A model generated the notes under the pieces. It made no database searches. It saw only the letters and a list, made by a program, of their open reading frames with translations, and had not been told where the DNA came from. A stretch of DNA of 64,000 nt from Trichoderma breve. Its lineage: Eukaryota; Ascomycota; Sordariomycetes; Hypocreales; Hypocreaceae. The position numbers and the translations under genes are program-made. This document shows positions 23,360 to 34,859 of the stretch, in pieces. The stretch covers positions 992,001 to 1,056,000 of the forward strand of contig NW_026611593.1 in NCBI RefSeq assembly GCF_028502605.1, written 5' to 3'. Each line of letters begins with the position of its first letter. The first letter of the stretch is position 1.

Positions 23360-23971
23360 CGCGAGTCTGAGATGGAGGATACTCTCTTTCGCTGCTGGTA
23401 GCCCCAGCACCAATCTGCGATTGAGTGTTTGCTAAGTTTTTTTGGGAATGGGATTTATGCAGTTAATACAATCTGCTTAACATAACATCGTGACTACCTC
23501 GCGTGACTGCTTTCTTTCCTTTGTGACTAAACGCACCCTCCACTCCCTCCTCTCCTTTTGTATCGTTGAGCTTCTGGTTTGTGGCCTTGGATACTCGTTG
23601 CTCAATGCAATCTGGATCTTTGAAACATGAAATTTTATCCATCAGCTCTGACGTCGAAGTTGAGATCATCTATCAACCATAGTCAAAGCATTTTACTATC
23701 ACGAAAGAAACATTGCTGCCATTCTAATATTCCGTCCCATAACCGTCTCTCGCTGTCCAAGATATTTCTCCCTCTGGTCCTCCACATTGCCTTTTCCCAA
23801 GAATGCTTTTCGCCTGCGTAGTTTGTTTGAGCATACCGCCAGCACTGAAATCGGAGACGACATGGTTGCCGATCGTGATGTTTGTCGAGCTTGTTGCCTG
23901 GGTAGAGCGCATTAAGCAGAACCCACTTGGCCCACGAGTAAGGGTAGACATTGTTGCAATATGCGCGATGG

Positions 23972-24391
23972 TTAGAGGGCTTGGTCAAGGCGCTCTCTTC
24001 GATGACGAACTATCCGTTTTAAGTCTATAAAAGCCGCATGTGCTCGTCGCTCGGCAAGCGGTCGCTGGGTGGTTGGATCCCGTGCTTCCTCGTTAACTCC
24101 CTCCGTCAACGTCTCGGGGATCTCGGTTGCGGCCTCCTCAGGGTTATCTGTATTTGCAGGGCGCCTTCTCCTGTCGAGGTTCTCGATATATTCGTCTTGT
24201 TCCGCCAAAGTCATATTCGTTGCCTGTCTGTGGTAGAATCTTACGGCGGCGACGCTGTTCGCGTATTGTCCATTCGAGGTCACTTTATAAGCGGTAGCAC
24301 CATAGTTCTAGATCAGAATTTGCTTGATAAGACTCACCTCGAGTAGTAACGGCGGGATATTGGCGTTAATCGGGTGGACGAATTCAGCCAT
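23972..24391 (-). CDS. Hypothetical protein, doubtful gene model
   Basis: A short first exon 24391..24338 (begins MAEFVHPINANIPP) ends at a canonical GTGAGT donor. The frame from about 24307 to the stop at 23972 reads like protein (YGATAYKVTSNGQYANSVAA, later TLAEQDEYIENLDRRRRP and many Glu/Arg). Joining with the nearest acceptor (GATCTAG) would need a 30-nt intron, shorter than normal; using the later ACAGACAG acceptor gives a 114-nt intron and also keeps frame. Directly after the stop, another frame continues with protein-like sequence (NNVYPYSWAKWVLLNALYPG), so the locus may be a decayed longer gene. No family recognised. Confidence 0.35.
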
Positions 24392-24889
24392 GTTGTCGGA
24401 GGCTGAGAGATCGCGACCTATTGCTCGTTCGTCTTCACTTTCACGCGTGAATAGCAGAGACTGTCAGTTTTCGTCTGCTGCTCAAACGAAGTTTGGAAAA
24501 TATATGCATTACCTTTATCAATTATTTGCTGCGATCCCGTCTGAGTACAACGAGAGATCGAGAATCTACGCTATAACAAAGTTTTGCGTCCAGATCAGAG
24601 ACGACTTTCACTGTTCATATCGAAAGCAAGGCTGAACTTCAAAAACAAGGCTGAATTTCCGGATAAAATTCCGCCAGAGAAGATTTTGCTTTAGATTACA
24701 ATACAGACCAGCCATATTTCTGCTCTTATGGATACACGCAGAGGTAAATCTCCTCTCTACAACTCTAGGGCAAATGTCACACGAGATTGAGGCACAAGAA
24801 GAAAGTTGTTTTGAATGTTCTTTTGCAATATCTACTCTACATGTTTCCACCACCTCAATTCCATGTGCCCTATCGAAGAGAAGTAGTCA

Positions 24890-25900
24890 GTAATCGGTAA
24901 CTTGAAGTTCACGTCTAGCAATGCCATTGAGAAAAGTTATGGTCAGAGTCCCCTTCCTGCACTCATTTTGATGTCGTGGTTTTGGTTGTCATCATGCCAT
25001 GGTTGTGGAAAAAAAGAGAAAGGAATACTCACTGAGATGATTCACTTGAAGGGCGGACTTTGAATGGTGATGGCTTCTGTAAACTCCTAACGCAGAAAAG
25101 AGGTCAGCGATCAAGAAAAGAAGATCAAGTCAGAAAATTTCATGGAGAAACTTTTCTGGTCAGAAGAACCCTCGTGTCACCATCCTATATTGTGTTCTTG
25201 ATTGTAATCATCCCATATCGAGGAAAGGGGAGAGAAACCGACCGTAAATGATTGAGAGAGGCAATTGTTTAGAGCTCTGTCAGAGAAAGTGGTTAGTATA
25301 GAGATCATCAAGAGAGAACTGAGAAAAGAGGATTGAGGAAATCATGGTCAGAAGAACCTAGGTTTCACTGCCTTGCAGTGCACTCATTTGAAGTTGTGTT
25401 CGTGTTTGTAATCATCCCATGACATAGAAAACAAAAGTGACTTACCAGAAAGTAATGTGGCGAAAGAAGACAGAACTTGAATTCAGGAGCCCCAGTCCAG
25501 AAGAGTGGCCAGCAGACAGATCCAAAGGGTAAAAGTCAAGGAAAAGGAAAAAAGAAATGGGAGGGAGTTCGTATGGTCATAACAAGTTCAACACGTTGAA
25601 GTGTTGCTCAAAGAGCACTCACTTTGTGATCGTGCTTGAGGAATGTAATCATTCCATACGTGAAAAGTGGTGGGAGGATAGGAGCGAGGAGCTGGGGTGG
25701 GGGAGAAGAGCGCACCAGAATTCGAAATAAAAAACCGCATTTGACGAGCCCTGTTTCAGAAAAGAGATTAGCCATCAGAACAAGACAGATAAAGTCAGAA
25801 AATGGAATCAAGACAATCATGGTCAGAAGAACCCTGGCAATTTTGGCACTCATTGGTATCGTAATTGTACTGTTGTACATTGCTTTCTAATCACTCCATA
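24890..25900. repeat. Tandem array of five diverged units of about 204-242 bp
   Basis: Five units share the order GTCAGAAAAT, ATGGTCAGAAGAACCCT, CACTCATT and GTAATCATCCCAT. The last element recurs at about 24987, 25204, 25408, 25645 and 25886, giving spacings of 217, 204, 237 and 241 bp. Units differ by many substitutions and small indels, so the array is old or under little constraint. Read on the minus strand, several units show CTAATC/CTGACC followed by TTTTCTG...AG, i.e. branch site and acceptor, then a 36-54 nt segment and a donor (GTGAGT near 25033, GTAAGTC near 25445 and 25934). The array may therefore be a multiplied intron plus mini-exon of a minus-strand transcript. Confidence 0.7.
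25819..25890 (+). other. Possible 23-residue hydrophobic micropeptide frame
   Basis: In the last unit of the array the frame from the ATG at 25819 to TAA at 25888-25890 codes for 23 residues: MVRRTLAI followed by an unbroken hydrophobic stretch. The corresponding frame in another unit (around 25155-25225) keeps VRRTL and a hydrophobic VFLIVIIPY but has no ATG; others are broken by stops. Either this is chance in a repeat or one unit has kept a coding frame. Confidence 0.2.
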
Positions 25901-25967
25901 AGGGAAAAAAGAAGAAGTAGGAAAGCAAAAGACTTACTATGAGTGCCCAGTACAAGGGAGAGAAAGG

Positions 25968-26325
25968 AATGCCTGCTAAACAAAAGTTAGTGAGTGTACA
26001 AAAGAAGGGAAGAGTTCCTACTAAAGACAAGTCAGTGAGTATACAAAAGAAGGGGGGAGGGGAGGGGAGGGGAGGAGGATAGGTCAAAAGATGGGAGGAG
26101 CTTCCACTAAAGACAAGTCAGTGAGTATACAAAAGAAGAGGAGGGGAGGAGGGGGGGGAGGATAGGTCAAAAGAAGAGGAGAGCTCCTACGAAAGACAAG
26201 TCAGTGAGTAGACAAAAGAAAGGGAGGGGAGGGGAGGAGGATAGGTCAAAAAGGGGGGGTTTCTAATAAAGACAAGTCAGTGAGTATACAAAAGAAGGGG
26301 AGGAGGATCGGTTAGTAGAGTCGCT
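25968..26325. repeat. G-rich minisatellite, units of about 75-90 bp
   Basis: Four to five copies share TAAAGACAAGTCAGTGAGTA followed by TACAAAAGAAG, then a variable (GGGGA)n block and GGATAGGTCAAAAG. The anchor begins near 26021, 26108, 26195 and 26269; a shorter related copy stands at about 25980-26005. The variable block at 26052-26072 is G6-A-G4-A-G4-A-G4, a strong G-quadruplex motif on the plus strand. On the minus strand each anchor reads TACTCACTGACTTGTCTTTAG, which is a branch site plus splice acceptor behind a C-rich tract. Confidence 0.8.
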
Positions 26326-26499
26326 CAGAGTTGAATTTTTCTTTCATGGTCTGCTTCGAACAAACGCGAAAGACTACGGGACTGACTCATCATTGCGACT
26401 CCGAAAGGAACAGAGAACTGAAGCCAGACCAAGTGTTTTCATCAATGGCCGACAGGAAAACATGGAATGGTCTTTGTGTGGCCTTTCCAACACACAGAG

Positions 26500-27900
26500 C
26501 ACAGGTGAAAGAGAAACAGCTGAAGCGAGAGGCTAGAGTGAATCAATTTCGACGTCAGACTGAAAACTTTTATTCCATCGCTGACTTGCAGCCGGAACGA
26601 ACCCTATGTCATCATCCTGAGTGTGTATGTGTTGGGAAAAGGAAACGCAAAGAGAAAAGAGGACCCCCCAGACCGAACAGAAGTGCAGAGAACTTTCTCT
26701 TCTTCAAACACACAGAGCACAAGTGAAAAAGAAACAGCTGAAGCGAGAGGCTAGAGTGAATCAATTTCGGCGTCAGACTGAAATTTTTGATTCCATTGCC
26801 TTTGGAGCTGGAACGAACCCTAAGTCATCATCCTGAGTGTGTATGTGTTGAAGAGAGAAAAGGCAAAAAGAAGAGCGAAGATGAGAAAGAGAAGGCGAAG
26901 AGAAAAAGCAAGGAAGAAAAGTGAGGAGGTGTAGGAATTTCAGATGTGCTTCTTCCAGCAGACACTGGCACAAAGAAGAAAGAATCGCCAACAAGCGAGA
27001 GGCCAGAGTGATTCAATCAGCGTCAGACTCAAATAGTTTTTTCCCATTGCTGACTCGCAGCTGGGAACGGAACCCATAGTCATCACTCCATGTGATCAGT
27101 GTGTGGGTTGAAGCGAAACGTGGTGGGGGGATAGGAAGGAAGAGTCAACAGAAAGAAAGAAAAAAGCAAAAAACAAAAACAAGTGATGTGGGAAATTGAG
27201 GGTGGAGGGAATGCGAATGTGTTCTTGACACACACACAAGCACAAAAAAGAAAGACCCGATGGATCGATCAATGTCAGACTCCGTATTTTTACTCCATTA
27301 CTGACCTGCAGTTGGAATATGGAACCCTAAGACATCACGCCATGCGTGTGTGTGTGTGTGTTGGACTGAGTTGGGAAAAAGAGATACAGTGGAAAGTGAA
27401 CAGAAAGATGGAAGAAAAAAGAGAAGAAGGAGGAAAATCGGGAAAATCGGGACTGGAGACGAACAAGATCTTGCTCCGTTTGTCTCTTCAGCACCCACAG
27501 ACACAATAAAGAAGGAGCAACAGAAGCGAGAGGCTAGAGTGCTTCAATCAGTGTCAGACAATATTTTCATTCCATAACTGACGTGCAGTCGGAACTAGAA
27601 CCCTGGTCATCACTCGATGTGTGTGTGTGTGCTACGAAAAGAAAACAGAAAGCAAGAAGTAGAGGAAGCAAATGGGAGGGGAAGAGGAAGAATGATTGGT
27701 ACAAGAGCAAGAGGAGGAAGGGGAAAAAAGAATCGCAAAGCGGGAGAAAAGAAGAAAAGAGGAAGATAGGAAGAAAATCTAGAAACCCCCGACCGCAACC
27801 AGAACAACTGAAAGTTGAACTGTCCCTCAGACAGAGTATTTGATTCCATTTGCTGACAGGCAGCTGGAAAAGAACCCTTTTGTCATCATTGGGAAGTTGG
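26500..27900. repeat. Array of about six diverged 215-295 bp units
   Basis: The unit core is AAGCGAGAGGCTAGAGTG, then TCAGACTGAAA, a TTCCATTGCTGAC-like string, GCAGC.GGAACGAACCCT, GTCATCATCC and GTGTGTGTGTTG. Copies begin near 26517, 26737, 26995, 27262, 27520 and 27818 (the fourth and sixth are partial). The first two copies are nearly identical over about 50 bp; the others are strongly diverged. (GT)n runs at about 27344-27361 and 27619-27631 are the expanded form of the unit end. The AACCCT...TCATCA core is shared with the array at 24890-25900, so the two arrays may have one origin. Confidence 0.65.
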
Positions 27901-28039
27901 GTGGAGAGAAGAAAAGTGAGACGGTAGGAAAATTGAAAACATACCTGAAAGATGAAATTGAAATACGGGAGAAGAAGGAATCAAAGGTCACTGGGGAAGT
28001 GGAAGTCGAAATTGGAAAATGGGACTTATGATAGAGACG

Positions 28040-28225
28040 TGGATGATGGATGATGGAAGGTAGAGGTGGAAGGTAGAGATGGAAGATGGAAGTGGAAGAT
28101 GGAAGATAGAGGTGGGAGGCGGAGGTGGAAGTGGGAGGTGGCAGTCAAACTTGCAGAGCGAAGTTGGAGCAGACAAACAGAATTGGAACTGGGACTGGAA
28201 TTGGAATTGAAATTGGAATTGAAGA
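28040..28225. repeat. Purine-rich simple repeats
   Basis: From about 28040 to 28140 the plus strand is built from GGAAGATGGAAG/GGTGGAAG-type variants; from 28181 to 28222 it is a run of GGAATT/GGAACT hexamers. They continue the one-sided purine richness that begins near 24.9 kb and ends near 28.7 kb. Confidence 0.7.
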
Positions 28226-28680
28226 TAGAGATAGTGGTCCAAAAAAGAGGGGAGCGACAAAGAAGAAAGAAAGAAAGAAACAAAGAAGGGAGAGGGAGGA
28301 GGAGGAGGAGGAGGAAAAGAGAGAGAGGGAAAAAAAAAAAAGTAAAAAAGAAAGCGCGGGATCATATCAAAGGTGTCGTCAAAGGTAGAGCTCATCCTGC
28401 AGAACAGTCAGAGCTCATTACGAAGAACCCTTTTCTAATCATTTTCCCATTGGTCAAAAATTGGAAAAAAGAAAAGCTGCTCCCTGTTTCCTCTTCCCAT
28501 CTGCATAACCAAAGCAAGATGGGAAGAGGAAGTTAGTAGTCAGTGGTCTCCAAAACGGTTATGAAAAAAAGAAGGAAAAGACAAAGGAAATGACTTACCT
28601 GGGGACTTACCTGAAATCCGGGATGAAGAAAGGAGGAAAAGAAAAAAGAAGAGAGAGCGGGAGAAGACGAGCTTCAAGTA

Positions 28681-31600
28681 GTTGTGGAAAACGGAGGAGT
28701 GGAGCCTACTGATCTGGCTGTCAGGTGCAGGCCAAAAGTGAGAAATGGAAAATCAACACCTGCAGCTCGCTCTGGCCTATGAGAATTCAGGATCACTGCT
28801 GTCACGTAGGCAACGAGAGAACAAACGCGTGACCGGAGATTTTGTATATGGGGCAACGGGTATCAGGTCATGCAGAAGTGAAATTCGGGGGGGCCTCCTC
28901 GATTGATCATTGGCAGATCTCGAGGAGGAAAGGGGCACTCAGGAGATGAGGCTCCGTAGGCAAGCGAGAAAGTGAATTGAAGCTGAAGCCCGTTGCGTTG
29001 TGATGCTGTTGCCTACCCTCGAGAATTGGGGGGTGGCATAGGGGGGATTGGTGTAGTGGGAGGTGAGGCTGCAGTCGAGGAGATGGGGGGCCATCAATGG
29101 GCGTGGTGATATTGGGTACGAGTTGATATCGAGAGTTCAGGATGCTGTAGATGTGTAGAGCAATAGACAGTAATGCAGTTTTGATATTATGTTCATGTGT
29201 GCCATCTATCTAGAATTCATAATTGTGCAGTTGTTGAATTTGATATATCGTTTGATTCTGTAGTATGGTGGCCGCTGTAGAGACCTCCTGGAGCGAGTGT
29301 GCACTGCACTGCTACGATGCTCTTTTGCGGGTGAAGCTATTCCCAGTTCCCAGTGTAGAGATTCAATGTCCAAATGTGTATTTCATTACCACCCATACTG
29401 AAAATATTTCTATCAATACTGGGAAAAGACTCTTACTTGGTTTACCCCTTTTTTTTCTCTCGTATGGTAGCATGTTGGAGTGATCCTCAAAACCACTATA
29501 TTCATGCGACCGAGACATCTTGAGAAACGGCAAAGTCCCCCTACAGAATTGCTGTATCAATCAACGGGCAGATAGGGGTAGATTCAGTTCACAGGAAAAA
29601 AGATCTCTGATTCTATGGTAGTATTTTGTGTCAGACGTTCCGTCGCAGTCTCATCACGTTGGGCAAATACGAATGATTGTAGTCTATTCCCGACCCATAA
29701 CTCTCCAAGGGTATATCCCTGCTAGTTCTCTCCACAATCTAGATCTCCAACGGTAATCGATCGAGCTAAATGGAGGCTTCCTCAAGAAAAGAGGATATTG
29801 CTGTGCTTCGAATGGGGTGGCGCGAAACTCCTACTCGGGTTGTCGGGTTACCCTCAATCCAGATTCGAAACCCAAGAGGAAAATCACCAGACAATGGAAC
29901 TGTCCTATTCGCTGTCTCCTCTTGGCCATGTCTTCCAAATACTGAGCCACCAAAGAAGAGCTCAGTCAAGGGGAGCTGGATTGGACAGAATCATAATGTC
30001 GTCAGATTTTCAGGATGGATACAATGTAGCTTGCGATGGAATTTTCGTCGCAAGAAATACACAGAGCATCAGAACCACAGATTGGGAACAAAACACTGCT
30101 TAAATTTGAAAATATAAAAAATCAAATACGAGGATATCCTCAATCTTTCTCTGCCTATGTCCTACAAGTGTCGCGCTGCGAGCAATTGTCTGCCTACAAG
30201 TTCCTCGTCTCTCCTTTGAATCTTCAAATGCCCATCGACACGTAAAGCATTGCTCACGGAATATGGAAAGAAATGAATGCCTAAGAAAAATCGAGTGTTG
30301 GGAGAGTACGCTTCAGCTTCGCTATGGGATTGGTTCGGAGAATCGAGTGTCGGTATTCGCCTACTCGCCTTCGTGACACTGGAATATCAGGGGAATTAGC
30401 ATCTTTCCAGCCTCAAAAAATGACCACGAGCATTCGGTACTCCAAGGTTCCATACCTATAGCCTGACGACAGTAGTTTGAACATTGGGCTGTATTACCCT
30501 GGAGCGTCGGGTTCTCCAAAGGCGGCGTTGAAGTTTGCCAGAGAAATAGCAGTTGGTATTGAGAAAGACTGATGACGAATGCATGGAAATCGGAAGTAAA
30601 AGCATTTCCATCCATCTATGAACGAGATTTAATATTGACTGCTCAGAGAAGCTGGTAACTGCAAAGTGTCTCGGCTAAGTGCGTTACCATTGCATATGGG
30701 GATTTTACTATGGCTCAAATGCCACCACTTTACTTTGCCCGTCTGGCTCTTCGGACAATACTGCCTAGGTAGACAACGCTCTTCTTTTCCAGAAATGCTC
30801 ATTCCAGGGTTTCCTTGCCCACAAGGATGCCATAGGGTTACCCAAGGAATTTGCCTAGAAGCCGTGGTACCACAGCAAAATGGCTTCAATCGTTTCCCGT
30901 CGCATCGAGGACTACTCAACATCACAGGCAAACCCGCAGGAAGCCTTTTTAGTTATCCATTACTGACTATGCCTCGCTCTTTTTTTTTAGTTGCGGCTGA
31001 AGCGATTCGCCATGGAAAGGTGTGGCTTCTTTTATTGTCTGGTTCTTGGTTACAAACGGCGTCTCTCGACACCAATTTCTATGTGCCGGTGATGTTTACA
31101 GGTATTGTCCCTCAAGATACTCCCGCGGATTTTTCTAATCGTTTGTAGATGCCATTTAGTCGATACCCCTACCGAACTCTTGACCGTCGTACATGAGCAC
31201 ACGGTATCTACCTAGAAGCCGGGAAGCGACTATCTTTCCATTACCCACCCTTACTTCGAATGGACCATTTTGAGAGCTTCTTTGAGATCGACAAAGTGAC
31301 GGAGCGTTATCTTCACTAAGAGTCTGGCTTGGACAAGCATGGAGTGGAAATGGCAAGACAGGAGGCTGTTGGATCGGTCGCATTAGATGGTTGGGAGGAA
31401 TCAGGCCGGGTGTTCTATCCATTTAGTTGATATGAATACTCTCTTCGTTCAATGTTACACAATTTCTTCTCCACGTTGAGTTCCTACGGTAGAAGCATTT
31501 GCCCGTATGGGCTCGGATCTTGGATCAGATGTAGCAAAACAACCACTCCTTGGATCAGGGAGCAAGCGCCAAATCCACCCCCGAATAACCTTCATAATTC

Positions 31601-34313
31601 AGTCATTGTTCTTTAACCATGGAAGAGTCTTTGGGCTCTCCTAGACAGTTTGGATGGAGTCTAGGCGACTTCTCCAACGTAGCAGCTAGAGACAGGCAGG
31701 CGATAACATGCAATTTTCTGGTACAGGTAGCTACGAAAACTCTTTCGCTTGACAACAGGATAGTCTAGATTCGCTACACATACTAGCTAGCATTTTCGAA
31801 CTGAGAAATTAGCCATGTAGCGAGCAGCTACTCTTCTGTCCAGAGATTTGAAATCTCGACTACATTCTCCAACCCAAATATCACAACATCAACAAGGCCT
31901 CGTATGCCTCCCCCAATTCCTCCAACCCCATACCCAAACACCTACCACGACACCCTCAAAGGAGGTACTTGGGTACATTTGCATCTCCCTCATATTCCAT
32001 TTTAGGAACATTTGTGGGCTACTGATTGTGAAAATGATTTTCGAAAAAGCTGCCAACTGCCTCTATTTTTCTCATTGGCTCGCTGCTTTTCTCATAGATC
32101 AGATGAAAGTGGACCACCCTCGGGGACTTTTGGTTTGGTGTTTGGCTGCGGTGGCTGGGGATGAAGAGCTCAGAGGGTAAGGAGGAAGAACTAGGTAGTG
32201 CTTGTGTTGTGGTGAGTTTGGGTGTAGGTCGAGTTGATATTCTGTGTGGCGATGGACGCTCTTGAAGCCCTTGTGGTTGTGTTCCCAGTGCCGTCTCGTA
32301 ATTGCTGATGAACTATGTTCTAGAACTTGGCTGTATTTAGAGGCATAATTCAGCAGATCAGACATTACTCTTCTTTCTATACGATGATTCACTTGTACAA
32401 ATGCCCAGTGTTCTAGTAACCTCTGCTGCTGTTTGATATGTGGCTTGGAGATTACCGCGTAGTATGACCTTTGTGTTGCACGTCGACGCAAATCGAGACA
32501 CTGGAGGCTACCAAGAGCTAAGCTGTCACTCGCCGATTTTGGGACGTAGAGATACTGCAAGTTGCTCAATCCATCAATTGTTCATAAATTATCGTTCTAC
32601 TTTCTATTAGGTGAGTCAAAAATTCTTCTCTTCGATGATTCACTTTCGGCATGTCGCTGCCCGTCCTGGCTACCAGGGACCAAAAAGACGGCATACAAGC
32701 TTGGCGAGACGCAGAAGGCATATACCGCCTGAAATTCATTCAGCAGCACGGTAATGACAGCTTGAAGCACATTGCTTAAAATTCTTTCGGTGAGCTTTTC
32801 TAGTTTTGGGCATACCTGATGGGAAACAGGTAGTCCAGCGTTGTGCAGGATGTCCAAAAAATGTGCGTACACGCAGCCTCTATTCTCTTTCGTCCGGCTG
32901 CCTGCTTGGGTAACTCGAACAGACGGCAGTCTCTACAGACACAAACTTCGGCTCGTATTTGAGACCACAGAAACCAATTCTTCCGATTCTACGTAAGTCT
33001 GAACCTGTTACTGTGGCTATCTAGTGGCATCTGAGAGCAAATACAAAGATTTAGGTTGGACCTCTTCTCCCTACTTCCCCAGAACCACCAGAACCACCAG
33101 AACCCCAGCTACTGAGCAAATTGACAAAGCACGTTCTTTTGATTTTGGCCCCTCTATCTTGGTTATTAACAAAGAAGAAGAGAAAAAGTCGGCTACTGCC
33201 TACGAAAGCCCGAGGACAATATCGTACGATGCCCTCGCAAATTAGATTCCTCATCTCGACACCAGGCTCGATCGCAACAATTGCACAACTCTACTGAGAA
33301 TGTCTGACTTCAGTCTTAGTATAGTCTGTGAGTCTACTTGGGGAATAACTCCAGTGTCTGTCCTCCAAGATATCTGTACGGAAGCTTGCGGCGAAGAAGA
33401 AGGGGTAAGAATTCCCGGAGAGCTGAGCTCTACTTTCCTCAACTTCTCATCCAGATCTAATTTTCTTTTGCTGTTGCCAATAGTGTCCGACCATTTGCAA
33501 AAATAACTGAAAGCCGACTAAGCAATAGCGAAGATCGACACAAGCATCAACATATTGACATCCAAGATTTTCCCTGCTGTCAGCAGCGAAGCGTTTGAGA
33601 ACACACCCCGACGTTCCTCCCGCCCGTACCCATGAGCGATACACTCGAACATTTCGACGTTGAGAGCATTCTCTATAAAAGATGTGTATCAGAAAAACAC
33701 TAGATACAGATACTTGGGAGTTTTAGGTGTCTGTTTGAACTCTTGCTGTTAATCTTCTGCTCCAGGAAGATCGTTCTCCAAAGCCTGCCATACAAGCATT
33801 GGAACATTGGCAATTTCTCAAGCGAAAGCACACATCATTATCCGCATTTCAAAGTAGCGAACCATTCGTGGACTTCAAAACGGCACTGACTCTTCCCAAG
33901 AGCTGTCTGCGCCTCCAGAGATACTGAAGATAAGTTTGAACTTCGTTACAGTTTCTTCTCTGCACAGTGTGCAGCAATTGCGGTTGCGATAGCTTACCAT
34001 CAAATTCGCTTCGAACCAACACTACCCATTTACGAAAGGAAAGTATCCTGAAGCATTGTATCAATTTTCACGTAGTCATCGTGGCCGAAACCGTCTCGCT
34101 GAGGGAAAAGAAAATCTGTTGACAATTGGGATTTATCAGATGGTGTTCAATCGGAATACGATCATACTAGCTATTTTTTTGGTAATTGAATTGCCTCCGA
34201 GTCCAGGGCTTAGCAGTGCCTTCAGTTATCTGTTCAAGTCGTCGATATCACCCCCTTCGTCGCAGTTTACGGTCAAGTTACTGACATAGTTTCTTGCAGA
34301 TGTTGTTCGCCTA
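28681..34313. other. Gene-poor stretch, possible decayed genes
   Basis: About 5.6 kb with many 60-160 codon frames on both strands but none with a recognised domain. A few read somewhat like protein (29770-30117, 30666-31148 and 33024-33245 on plus; 32597-32872 and 32099-32569 on minus), suggesting decayed or highly diverged genes. A doubled GAATCGAGTGT occurs at about 30289 and 30340. No terminal repeats of a transposon were found by eye. Confidence 0.4.
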
Positions 34314-34757
34314 GAAATCCCCAATTCTTCCACCAATCCTCTATATCGATCTTCTCAAAGGTCACAGCACTCCTGCACGAATTATCTTCTACGACAAACA
34401 GTCCAACCTAAATGCCAGAGTACAATGTCGAATTCACCACGAAGATCGATCTGTTTGCTTAATGCTTTTAGCACCGAATCAGAAGATCTTTCAACATAGG
34501 AAGCGAAAACAGTGGCAGCTGAATCAGTTTCCATTCGTAATACCACACAAATCCTGCAAGCGGCGGTCTTTTCAAAGAATCCAAAGAACAATGTTGTATG
34601 TTTGCCTCAGCTATCTACTTTTTTTTGTGTCTATAACTAACGTGTCTTTTGTCCTGACAGTTCGATACACATCTCCAATCAAACATCGAAGCCTGCGCAA
34701 ACGAAAACCCCAAACATCCACCAAAGCTATTGGTATTATACACAAAGACGTCCATGA
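34314..34757 (+). other. Possible 3' end of an unrecognised spliced gene
   Basis: A frame open from 34314 to 34595 is followed by a near-perfect fungal intron 34596..34660 (GTATGT, ATAACTAAC, CCTGACAG, 65 nt). The join keeps a frame that ends at TGA 34755-34757, 100 bp before the stop codon of the convergent acetyltransferase gene. The upstream part of such a gene could not be assembled. The intron is the best evidence that something is transcribed here; product unknown. Confidence 0.3.
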
Positions 34758-34859
34758 TTGAACCCGTACCCTCGTCAACCCAACGAAATCCCATTCAGCA
34801 ACTCGCTATGCTCCGTCTAAGAACAACTCTACATCGTACAAAACTCCCTTTGAAGCAGA

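Noticed and set aside
24890..26325. CRISPR array
   Set aside because: Units are long, diverged and without constant repeat/unique spacer structure, and the host is a eukaryote.
27988..28395. Minus-strand 135-codon frame MSSTFDDTFDM followed by Phe/Pro/Leu/Ser runs
   Set aside because: Apart from the first 15 residues it is translation of pyrimidine simple repeats; kept only as part of the repeat finding because it begins right after a splice acceptor-like site.
28681..34313. Transposable element remnant
   Set aside because: No terminal repeats, target duplications or transposase/reverse transcriptase motifs (DDE, YxDD) were found by eye; cannot be excluded for very old copies.
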